Shown here piece after piece: positions 36,301-47,200 of a stretch of DNA of 64,000 nucleotides. Source of the DNA: Nematostella vectensis (taxonomy: Eukaryota; Cnidaria; Anthozoa; Actiniaria; Edwardsiidae); the NCBI RefSeq assembly GCF_932526225.1, contig NC_064038.1, forward strand, positions 3,224,001-3,288,000. Reading direction: 5' to 3'. Both the position numbers and the translations under genes were made by a program. The stretch's first letter is position 1; every line of letters starts with the position of its first letter. The notes beneath the pieces were generated by a model. It was not told where the DNA came from, searched no databases, and worked only from the letters and a program-made list of their open reading frames with translations.

Positions 36301-37265
36301 GCCAGCTCTAAGCCGCTAAAGGATGAAGGGATCGTTATCATGGCACTCGGCTTCGGTTCCTCCGTTAGAGTAGAAGAGCTGCAAACCATGGCTAGTTCCC
36401 AAGGCGACATGCACCTTTATAGCACGGCTATTGCTCTCAAAAACGACGCCAACAGCATCGTCAATTCCATCTGTATGGGTACGTGGTACACGAGCTAATA
36501 CAAGAGTAGAGTAATTTGTATAGCGCTCATACAGATGCTTCCTTTTCTGTTCTTTCGCGTCGTTTCCGCGATACCTAGACAAACGAACACGCGAAAAGAC
36601 AAAGAAATGACGTAGCAAACAGTTAGGGTCAAACAGGAAGAAAGCTTTGCTACTTTGCCAACAGGGTACAGCCGAGAAGACTCTTTAAAATACAGTGGAA
36701 CTCAAACCCTGATATACCTTTTTAAATATTTTTAATCAAGGCCGTAACCTGGGGTGGGGCACTAGGGGCACGTCCCCCCATTATTTAAAAACAATTATAA
36801 TGACCAGAAGGGGCGTTCCTGTGCCCCCTCGATATTAATGTTCCTGTATTGCCCCCCTCCCCTCCCTCCAATCTTACGTAGCATGTTACGGCTCTGTTAA
36901 TTTTTTAAATAATCTACCCCTTACCACAAGTCTATAATTCGACACAATTTCAAGATACTCTTTCACAATGCCAATCTCCAATCTCGAGAATCCCTTTTTT
37001 TAAAGTCAACAGAAAATCCCAGTTGTACTTCACAAGCGTGGAGTCCGATGTCTCGCTCACCAGTCACGTGATATCAAGCGATGAAGTCGAGGACGACTTG
37101 GAGTGTGCCTTCCGATGCTTACGTCATCAGCGGTGTTTCTCATTCAACTTTTGGCCAGCCTCGAAATCATGCCAGCTCAACTCCTCGTCAAAAGTGATTG
37201 ACAGCGACGACGTTATACCGGATAAAAACGCAATGTATTATGGCATGACATTCTCACGAAGTTGA
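33326..37265 (+). CDS. Secreted VWA-PAN protein (294 aa, six exons)
   Basis: Exons 33326-33361, 34499-34538, 35043-35159, 35516-35755, 36287-36478, 37006-37265 (TGA 37263-37265). Lengths sum to 885 bases and all phases agree (0, 1, 1, 1, 1). A signal peptide split over two exons (MGKSRRVIWLLQ/LLAYSVVTC) leads. A single VWA domain follows (about residues 28-207) with a full MIDAS: DGSGS, the Thr in PQTYTD, and the Asp of INDGK. A PAN/Apple-like module ends the protein (about 213-294; ECAFRC, QRCFSFNF, KSCQLN). The donor after exon 4 (GTTCGT) is weak. It is probably an extracellular adhesion or matrix protein. The neighbouring WAP-VWA gene has the same split-signal and VWA exon style, so the two may share ancestry. 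Confidence 0.85.
34650..34850 (+). repeat. Dispersed repeat, copy A
   Basis: Shares AGTACCAAGTGT-AAAAAGC, CATCCATTTCCATCG, CCAATGCGATA, TTAGATGTTT and TCGAGATTTTAAC with 44725-44880 in the same plus orientation. It lies in intron 2 of the VWA-PAN gene. No coding potential. Confidence 0.7.
35925..36286 (+). repeat. Acceptor-side tandem repeat, VWA-PAN intron 4
   Basis: Degenerate ~30-45-bp copies of CATCTTGTAGCTCTATG-GATAACTGGTGCT. The last copy runs straight into the exon 5 acceptor (GGTAACTGGTGCTCTTCTCTTAG, ending 36286). The repeated piece therefore includes the likely branch-point/polypyrimidine region. Confidence 0.75.
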
Positions 37266-37345
37266 ACTTTTCAAAGGACCTCGGGTTCAAATCAGATCGT
37301 CTTCGGAGCGAGGAAAGACCCAGTGCCGAGTTAGTTTACAATATT

Positions 37346-37460
37346 ACGCGCGCTACCGTGGTCACGTGCGGGGATGATTGTTTACAATACCACGCGCGCT
37401 ACCGTGGCCACATGCGAGAATCATTGTTTACAATACAACGCACACTACCGTGGCCACGGA
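37346..37460. repeat. ~46-bp tandem repeat downstream of VWA-PAN gene
   Basis: Three copies with TTTACAATA and CGCGCTACCGTGG-CAC, sharing a 16-base core with the array in DIS3L intron 23. Confidence 0.8.
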
Positions 37461-37963
37461 ATTTCATGGTTTAGAATTTAACCATCAAATTCAGATCCGC
37501 CTGCCCTTGTTCATAGATAGGAGGACCAGTATATATATCCTCTAGCGCGATGAAGAATTTTTTGCTTCGCTGGCCGGCTAGATAGTGGAGTTCATATTAG
37601 TTAGATATTACGTTCGTCATCGCTATTGTAAGGGGATTTAAGATGGAAATGCATATCTATAGCACCCATGTACATACGAAATCTTTACAAGTTATAAAGG
37701 AGATTCGAAGGTTTTTTTTTTTTGCCGGACTCCTGTCGGTAAAGGCTTTCTTGGTAAACGGCCGAAGTGTACCGAATAAGCCGTGCACATAGCTCAAGTA
37801 TCCGAATAATAGGTACTCGCTTTTGGACAAAATTACTCTACATGTGGAAGAAGCAATGTAGAATAGAAGAATAGGTTTGCATTTAAGGTGTAACGTCGTA
37901 AGGCTTTTGTATTGTAGGTCCATGCAACAAGGTCTTGACCTTTCATGATGGGGAATAGTTTTT

Positions 37964-37969
37964 AATAAA
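37964..37969 (+). promoter_or_regulatory. Possible poly(A) signal of VWA-PAN gene
   Basis: AATAAA about 700 bases after the stop. It lies inside a short sequence, TTTAATAAAACGCATC, that recurs at 41224. Confidence 0.35.
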
Positions 37970-38116
37970 ACGCATCTTATCGATCCTATTAGTGGTCATA
38001 CATGAGAGGTACTGCGGCGACAGACTGCGCTATCACAAGCTTTTGGCTAGACCATGTTGTACCTCCCACTCGTAATTCATGATCAAAGCAGCAAAAAGGA
38101 CGAATAGCTCCCCAGA

Positions 38117-38126
38117 TTTATTTATT
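38117..38126 (-). promoter_or_regulatory. YTHDC2: Poly(A) signal of YTHDC2
   Basis: Two overlapping AATAAA on the minus strand, about 130 bases past the YTHDC2 stop. Confidence 0.6.
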
Positions 38127-38248
38127 TTCATAACGATATTCCTTCATTGCTTGTGAGTCAAGCTGACATGCATGCAAGACTTACGAAGACATATCTTGAT
38201 CACTGTAAATAATAATAATAACAATGCGAGAAATCTAATTTACGACAT

Positions 38249-41200
38249 TTATCTCTTCTGCTGCGGATACGAGCCTGGTCGCAAAGCATGTGAGCCTACC
38301 CCTCGTGGGGACTGCGGCTGCATCGGTGCAGGGATCACGTGGCCAGGATACCTTGAATTGCGCATGTGCGGGTGCACTCCATAAAGAGGTTGGGAACGAA
38401 TAGGCTGTGGCGCGGTCATTGCTGGCCGGGGATAAGCCTGGAGCAGAGTTTGCCGTGAATGCTGCGCAGGGACTGGTACTGGTATCGGCATTGAGGCTGC
38501 ATGTGGCGCATAAACTGTAGGATATACCGCTGGCTGTTGTGTCACAGGCCCAATTCCATGTTGCCATTTTCCAGAGTTTCCTTCTGGTGGTAGTTTGCCA
38601 CGCCTGCTGTTGTTGGTAGCTCCGCTGACCGGACGTGAGTATCTATTGGAAGTGTTTGTATGGTCGACTTCCCACAACTTGCACAGCTCAGCACCAATAC
38701 TTGGCTCTAGCTCCTTAAATAAGCAATCGAAATAAATGCCCATTAGAGTTTAACGGGAACTTAAACTACGACATAACCATTCCACTCACGTGGCCCGTCC
38801 ATGACAGTTCACGATACACTTAAATGTCTTACGTACCCGTGACAGTAATACCACCTTAATGTCCTACCTACCCGTGACAGTACACGATACACTTGAATGT
38901 CCTACCTACCCGTGACAGTACACGATACACTTGAATGTCCTACCTACCCGTGACAGTACACGATACACTTGAATGTCCTATCTACCCGTGACAGTACATG
39001 ATACACTTGAATGTCCTACCTACCAGTGACAGTACATGATACACTTGAATGTCCTACCTACCCGTCACAGTACACGATACACTTGAATGTCCTACCTACC
39101 CGTGACAGTACACGATACACTTGAATGTCCTATCTACCCGTGACAGTACACGATACACTTGAATGTCCTATCTACCAGTGACAGTACATGATACACTTGA
39201 ATGTCCTACCTACCCGTCACAGTACACGATACACTTGAATGTCCTACCTACCCGTGACAGTACACGATACACTTGAATGTCCTATCTACCCGTGACAGTA
39301 CACGATACACTTGAATGTCCTATCTACCAGTGACAGTACACGATACACTTTAATGTCCTACCTACCAGTGACAGTACATGATACACTTGAATGTCCTACC
39401 TACCCGTCACAGTACACGATACACTTGAATGTCCTACCTACCCGTGACAGTACACGATACACTTGAATGTCCTACCTACCCGTGACAGTAATACACTTGA
39501 ATGTCCTACCTACACGTGACAGTACACGATACACTTGAATGTCCTATCTACCCGTGACAGTACACGATACACTTGAATGTCCTACCTACCCGTGACAGTA
39601 CATGATACACTTTAATGTCCTACCTACCAGTGACAGTACATGATACACTTGAATGTCCTACCTACCCGTGACAGTACATGATACACTTGAATGTCCTACC
39701 TACCCGTGACAGTAATACACTTGAATGTCCTACCTACCCGTGACAGTACAGGATACACTTGAATGTCCTACCTACCCGTGACAGTACATGATACACTTGA
39801 ATGTCCTACCTACCCGTGACAGTACATGATACACTTGAATGTCCTACCTACCCGTGACAGTACATGATACACTTGAATGTCCTACCTACCCGTGACAGTA
39901 CATGATACACTTGAATGTCCTACCTACCCGTGACAGTACACGATACACTTGAATGTCCTACCTACCCGTGACAGTACACGATACACTTGAATGTCCTACC
40001 TACCCGTCACAGTACACGATACACTTGAATGTCCTACCTACCCGTGACAGTACATGATACACTTGAATGTCCTACCTACCCGTGACAGTACACGATACAC
40101 TTGAATGTCCTACCTACCCGTGACAGTACACGATACACTTGAATGTCCTACCTACCCGTCACAGTACACGATACACTTGAATGTCCTACCTACCCGTCAC
40201 AGTACACGATACACTTGAATGTCCTATCTACCCGTGACAGTAATACACTTGAATGTCCTACCTACACGTGACAGTAATACACTTGAGTGTCCTACCTACC
40301 CGTGACAGTAATACACTTGAATGTCTTACCTGTCCATCGCGGCTGATCTGAACCTTCTTATGGTCATTCCAAGGGTTGACGAGATGATGCGCCTGCTGGA
40401 ATGGAATGTTCGCCCTGATGGACAGAACAGAGTGAAACAAATCATTATGTGAGCTTTTGACTCGAGGACCAGTTTACACGGAACACAAACAAGTACGGAC
40501 GTGCACAGACTGTGCATGCGCAATAACTCTACCACTCGTTTTTCGAGCGAGACTGTTCGCGAGATGTAAAGCTCTCTACAAGGAACGAGAATGAGTACGA
40601 TTCTTATCACGAAGGCGAACATAGTTGAGGTCAATGTGACCTTTACGCTTATTGTGCAATTGTGTTTAAACAACAAACAGTTGACTTGGTAAAGACTCCT
40701 GGTGGTCCATTTCTACAAGGCTAAAGCAAGTCAACGCAAACGGCACCGAGAACGACGCGTATTCTAAAAGTACAGTTTGCACTCCGTTGCCAGGCGCGTA
40801 GAACATGCGGTAATGATAGAACGTAGTAATAGAAAAAATACCATTTTGAGAAATTAGAAAGTGCGTGTCCCGTTCTTGATATCATTCACGTTTATTTGCG
40901 CGAGTTCTCTAAAAAAAGACGCAATCACCATTACAAGAGGCTACAATAATATCGAACGTACTTTGTTATCCATTCAACGGTGAATACGCCTCCAAGAGAG
41001 CTGGATCCGAATTCGGGAGACTTCTCTCGCCCAATCGGTGAAGTCATATGGGCCACACCTACAGCGCGTAACCAGGAATATATTATAAGTATAGACTCGA
41101 TAAGGGATCTTAGACGTCATTGTGGTTTACCTTGAAAGTGACCGCTTCCTTGTACTGAGAATATGAGCACAACTTTCTTGCTTTCCTGTGAACGTTTTGG

Positions 41201-44200
41201 ATTCATAAATAAAAAGGATTTTTTTAATAAAACGCATCGTTAAAGTATTTTTTGAGCGGATGTTGAAAGAAATGATAGAAAGCCATGTAACAGAGAATGC
41301 AAATTATTTTGTGCTCTCTACATAACATGCGGCGTGATGTTGGAGGGTGTTGGAAGAAGTTGCATGATGTTGGAAGAAGTTGGAAGAAGTTGCATGGTGT
41401 TGGAAGAAGTTGCATGGTCTTGGAAGAAGTTGCATGGTGTTGGAAGAAGTTGCATGATGTTGGAAGAAGTTGGAAGAAGTTGCATGATGTTGGAAGAAGT
41501 TGCATGGTGTTGGAAGAAGTTGCATGATGTTGGAAGAAGTTGCATGATGTTGAAAGAAGTTGCATGGTGTTGGAAGAAGTTGCATGGTGTTGGAAGAAGT
41601 TGCATAATGTTGGAAGAAGTTGCATGGTGTTGGAAGAAGTTGCATGGTGTTGGAAGAAGTTGCATGGTGTTGGAGGAAGTTGCATGATGTGTTGGAAGAA
41701 GTTGCATGGTGTTGGAAGAAGTTGCATGATGTTGGAAGAAGTTGCATGGTGTTTGAAGAAGTTGCATGGTGTTGGAAGAAGTTGCATGATGTTGGAAAAG
41801 TTGCATGGTGTTGGAAGAAGTTGCATGGTGTTTGAAGAAGTTGCATGGTGTTGGAAGAAGTTGCATGGTGTTGGAAGAAGTTGCATGGTGTTGGAAGAAG
41901 TTGCATGGTGTTGGAGGGTGTTGGAAGAAGTTGCATGATGTTGGAAGAAGTTGCATGATGTTGGAAGAAGTTGCATGGTGTTGGAAGAAGTTGCATGGTG
42001 TTGGAGGGTGTTGGAAGAAGTTGCATGATGTTGGAAGAAGTTGCATGGTGTTGGAAGAAGTTGCATGGTGTTGGAAGAAGTTGCATGGTGTTGAAAGAAG
42101 TTGCATGATGTTGGAAGAAGTTGCATGGTGTTGGAAGTAGTTGCATGATGTTGGAAGAAGTTGCATGATGTTGGAAGAAGTTGCATGATGTTGGAAGAAG
42201 TTGCATGGTGTTGGAAGAAGTTGCATGGTGTTGGAGGAAGTTGCATGATGTTGGAAGAAGTTGCATGGTGTTGGAAGAAGTTGCATGGTGTTGGAAGAAG
42301 TTGCATGATGTTGGAAGAAGTTGCATGGTGTTGGAAGAAGTTGCATGGTGTTGGAAGAAGTTGCATGGTGTTGGAAGAAGTTGCATGATGTTGGAAGAAG
42401 TTGCATGGTGTTGGAAGAAGTTGCATGGTGTTGGAAGAAGTTGCATGGTGTTGGAAGAAGTTGCATGGTGTTGGAAGAAGTTGCATGGTGTTGGAAGAAG
42501 TTGCATGGTGTTGGAAGAAGTTGCATGATGTTGGAAGAAGTTGCATGATGTTGGAAGAAGTTGCATGATGTTGGAAGAAGTTGCATGGTGTTGGAAGAAG
42601 TTGCATGGTGTTGGAAGAAGTTGCATGGTGTTGGAAGAAGTTGCATGGTGTTGGAAGAAGTTGCATGGTGTTGGAGGGTGTTGGAAGAAGTTGCATGATG
42701 TTGGAAGAAGTTGCATGGTGTTGGAAGAAGTTGCATGATGTTGGAAGAAGTTGCATGGTGTTGGAAGAAGTTGCATGGTGTTGGAGGGTGTTGGAAGAAG
42801 TTGCATGATGTTGGAAGAAGTTGCATGGTGTTGGAAGAAGTTGCATGATGTTGGAAGAAGTTGCATGATGTTGGAAGAAGTTGCATGATGTTGGAAGAAG
42901 TTGCATGATGTTGGAAGAAGTTGCACGGTGTTGGAGGGTGTTGGAAGATGGGATAGTCCGTTGGTCGGCTTTTGCTGTACAACTCCTCTCCGCGCGCCGG
43001 ATTTCGTTTGCTTCGCTTAGGCCTGATTCGCGCTCCTGCCTTGCCGAATCTAATTGTCTATTTGTATCGACACAAATACATTTGGGTTCAACGTCGATTC
43101 AGACATCGTACGAAATAAGTCGGGCTCAATAGATTGTGAGTAGTAAAAGTTGACTTCGCGGAGTTTCTGTTGCACAAAATTAAAAAAAAATATGGTATTT
43201 GATTTGGCACATCAGAAGCTCGACGTTTGAATCGGTGTCGTGTTTTTGCCGTGCAGCACGACTGGTGCTGTAACACTTTGTGCCGTGCTGAACTTAGTTC
43301 TGCCGTGTTGAATTAGTTCTGCCGTGCTGAACTTAGTTCTGCCGTGCTGAACTTAGTTCTGCCGTGTTGAACTTAGTTCTGCCGTGCTGAACTTAGTTCT
43401 GCCGTGCTGAACTTAGTTCTGCCGTGCTGAACTTAGTTCTGCCGTGTTGAACTTAGTTCTGCCGTGCTGAACTTAGTTCTGCCGTGCTGAACTTAGTTCT
43501 GCCGTGCTGAACTTAGTTCTGCCGTGTTGAGCTTAGTTCTGCCGTGTTGAACTTAGTTCTGCCGTGTTGAACTTAGTTCTGCCGTGTTGAACTTAGCTCT
43601 GCCGTGCTGAACTTAGTTCTGCCGTGTTGAACTTAATGGATTCGGACGTCGAACTGTTTAGGTGCGCAATCCAAACAATTAGATTCGGCACCTCAGGAGT
43701 GCGACGTATAAACGAGCCTGACTGCGCGCCTTTATTGTGGAAAATCAAAGAGGGCGACTTGGGGCAATTCTAGAAAAGAAACAATACTGGTGTTTCCTCG
43801 CTCGTAGCTTACATAAGAGGTTCCGGTATAAAAGGCTGACCCTAACAGTGTAAGGGGTCTCATTTCTTACTATGTCGCTTCAGCTATAGGAACTCTGTAA
43901 CCGACCAAACTCTAAAGAGATGAGAATAAGCCTCAATAATAATGGAAAATAATATTAGCTCACATATGTAGTTGCAGCGGATCCAGGACTACCTATTTCG
44001 CATTTGTTTACTCGCCATAAAATCTCAACATCGTTAACTCACCTTAAAAGCTCTGTTTAACTTCTTTTCATTGGCTATTGTGGTAGCCCAGATGCCCTTC
44101 GGAAATAAACGTATATATCGAATTATAAACAGCACATTAACCACAAATACGCTTTTCCTTGTTTACTTTTCCCGTAGAAATATCCATGTTTACCTTGGCC

Positions 44201-47200
44201 ATTGAGATATCCAAGTTTCTCTGATTATTACACTTCATGATGAAAAATCGAGCTGACAAAAAAACTGAACGGTTAATAAAAAGTAAGGTTTAATGCAATG
44301 CATACTCTGTTTACAAAGGCACGCATCATAATGAGACCCACCAAAACCCTGAATACCTTCTGATATCTTATCCTGAACAGGCGATGATCTAGCAGAGGAG
44401 GTCTCCATACGCGGCATTCCCTAAACACGACATATTAGTAAAGCACTGCATCTACTACTGACAATAAGTGATCTGATGAACGTCTATGACCAGACAAACC
44501 TGCTGATTTGAAGACGAGTCTGGCCTTGGGCTTGCTCCTGCGGTATACAAACACATTCGTCACAATTATGGTATTGATGGTTAAACAACATATATACATT
44601 TTTGTTTATTTCTTTGATTCATCGCGAGAGCAATAAGATTTTCTAAGACATTCATATATTTGTGGCTATTTTTTATGGCATCCTTAAACAGCCTCTGCCA
44701 GCCGCCGATTTGTCTTCCTAGCAAAGTACCAAGTGTGAAAAAGCATCCATTTCCATCGGCCAATGCGATATTTTCGATAAAGTATCAAACTTTGTTAGAT
44801 GTTTATTTCGAGATTTTAACTTTATTTGCCTTCCAATGTTAAATGCACACAGCAACAAAGTAACAGGCAAAAGGCGACACATGCCATGAGCAAATGAAGG
44901 TACGCTTTGAGCGTTACGCTTGTTTTTGTTCGATTCGGTGCGTGCAATGTTGTAGTCTTGGGAATCGTTTGACACACACTTTAATTTAGCTTCCAAAGAA
45001 GTTAAATAAACGTATTCTCTTTTCTCTACAACCGAGTCAGCTGTTTAACAAGTATTGCTATAGAGACATATGAAACTGTAAGTAGATTTGAGGTATTTCA
45101 CAAAGCCAAGGCAATGGTCGCAACACTATCAAAAAAGGGTTAACAAGGTAGTTCAGGGATCTTTAAATACCGCATTGGTTGAAGTGGACTACAGTACGTA
45201 CCAGATTCTCTAACATCTCTTCCAATGCGATCTCGACTGTACCTCTCTCCTGGACGCTGTCTATGGAAAGAAAACAGACGGCATTTTTAAACTCCTAAGT
45301 CTTGCCAAACATTTATTTTCAGGCTATTCTAAGTATTGTCGGTTAGAAATAGTTCCAAGAAGATACTATCCACCCCCTTCTCCTGGTAAGTACATTCAAT
45401 TTTCTACGCCCAGTAATTCTCACGCACGGTACTCCACGCGAGTTCACTTCGGCACATTGCTTGAATATTGAAGCTTATTGAGTTTTTAGATGCAAATGGA
45501 GCACGAAAAGCGTATAAAAAAGGAATAAACAAATTTGATAAACTAAATACAACGAAAGTACAGAAGTAGTCGAGGCAGCCGCCATGCAAATCGTGTCTGA
45601 CCACGGAACCCAGCTTGGGGTAGAAATTGTGGAGAGATACACCTGAGAACCCCCCCCCCCCTAAACATCTGAGAAAAGGGAAAGAAATCCAGTGGGAATC
45701 AAATCCACTGGTCAGAGACACACGACACAGGCATTACAGAGCGACATTCTTCAAACTACGCCACACAGGCTCCACTGTTGTTTCTGGCTGAGCTACAGAA
45801 GACATATTAACGCAGCTCTTAAAGGCTGAAAGTGACTCACCTTTCAACTCTAGACCGGGACTCATATGAACTCTCTGCAAAATACGCAAAAAAGTATCTT
45901 TGTTAGGACAGACGGACTCGTACTCTGCAACCGTACGCTGAATACCGGGAATAGTCAAGCCCACTCGGTCTTTCATGGTACTTTTTCAGATAAAATCCTG
46001 GTTTAGTTCTCCCTTCGAAGCAAAAGACTGAATATTACCTGGCCTTGCTCGCCGCTGTTTCTGGTAAAGCTCGGGATTGATTCACTCTATTATAACAAAA
46101 GACTTAATCTTACCTGGCCTCACTCGTCGCTGTTTCGGATAAAGCTCGGGATCGATTCGCTATATATAACAAAAAGCTAAATCTTACCTGGCCTTGCTCG
46201 CCGCTGTTTCGGATAAAGCTCGGGATTGATTCGCTCTATATAACAAAAAGCTAAATCTTACCTGGCCTTGCTCGTCGCTGTTTCGGATAAAGCTCGGGAT
46301 TGATTCGCTCTATATAACAAAAAGCTAAATCTTACCTGGCCTTGCTCGTCGCTGTTTCGGGTAAAGCTCGGGATTGATTCGCTCTATATAACAAAAAGCT
46401 CAATCTTACCTGGCCTTGCTCGCCGCTGTTTCGGATAAAGCTCGGGATTGATTCGCTCTATATAACAAAAAGCTAAATCTTACCTGGCCTTGCTCGCCGC
46501 TGTTTCGGATAAAGCTCGGGATTGATTCGCTCTATATAACAAAAAGCTAAATCTTACCTGGCCTTGCTCGCCGCTGTTTCGGGTAAAACTCTTGATTTAT
46601 TCGCTCTATATAACAAAAAGCTAAATCTTACCTGGCCTTGCTCGCCGCTGTTTCGGATAAAGCTCGGGATTGATTCGCTCCTCCTCTGCTGATAGGACAG
46701 CTACCACCGCCCGCACCACCGTCTGACACAAATGAAGTAATTTATATCATCCCTCGCTACACTTTCAAAACATGTTCGGTAAGGGGTTTAAGAGATTTTG
46801 TTTTGTCGTAAAAACATAGTTACTTTATTGGACATCCAGTCAACTTCGTCAAATCTTCTGTTACTGAACTAACAATCAGTTGTTAGAGTCGGTAAAAGGA
46901 GATGTGTTGCTTCGTCAAAATCTTCTGTTACTGGACTAACAATCAGTTGTTAGCGTAGGTAAAAGGATGTGTTACTTCGTCAAAATCTTCTGTTACTGGA
47001 CTAACAATCAGTTGTTAGAGTCGGTAAAAGGAGATGTGTTACTTCGTCAAAATCTTCTGTTACTGGACTAACAATCAGTTGTTAGAGTCGGTAAAAGGAG
47101 ATGTGTTACTTCGTCAAAATCTTCTGTTACTGGTTAACAATCAGTTATTAGGGTCGGTAAGGGAATGTGTTACTTCGTCAAAACCTTCTGGTACTGGACT

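Larger units (their letters stand above)
37266..38248. other. Convergent intergenic region
   Basis: Between the stops of the VWA-PAN gene (plus) and YTHDC2 (minus). It holds the 37346-37460 repeat and both poly(A) signals. No gene is seen. Confidence 0.6.
38249..44252 (-). other. YTHDC2: YTHDC2 YTH-domain and C-terminal exons
   Basis: Exons 44252-44194, 44096-44043, 41185-41131, 41058-40962, 40414-40330, 38713-38249. They read ARFFIMKCNNQRNLDISMAK, GIWATTIANEKKLNRAFK, VLIFSVQGSGHFQ, GREKSPEFGSSSLGGVF, HHLVNPWNDHKKVQISRDGQ, ELEPSIGAELCKLW. The first m6A-cage Trp (GIW) is present. The second cage position, Trp in the human protein, is Phe here (PEFGS). A Pro/Gln/Tyr-rich tail of about 140 residues ends in QQKR. 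Confidence 0.92.

Noticed and set aside
41224-42982. Three ~550-codon minus frames and many short plus frames
   Set aside because: Read-throughs of a 20-bp repeat in all frames, within a YTHDC2 intron.
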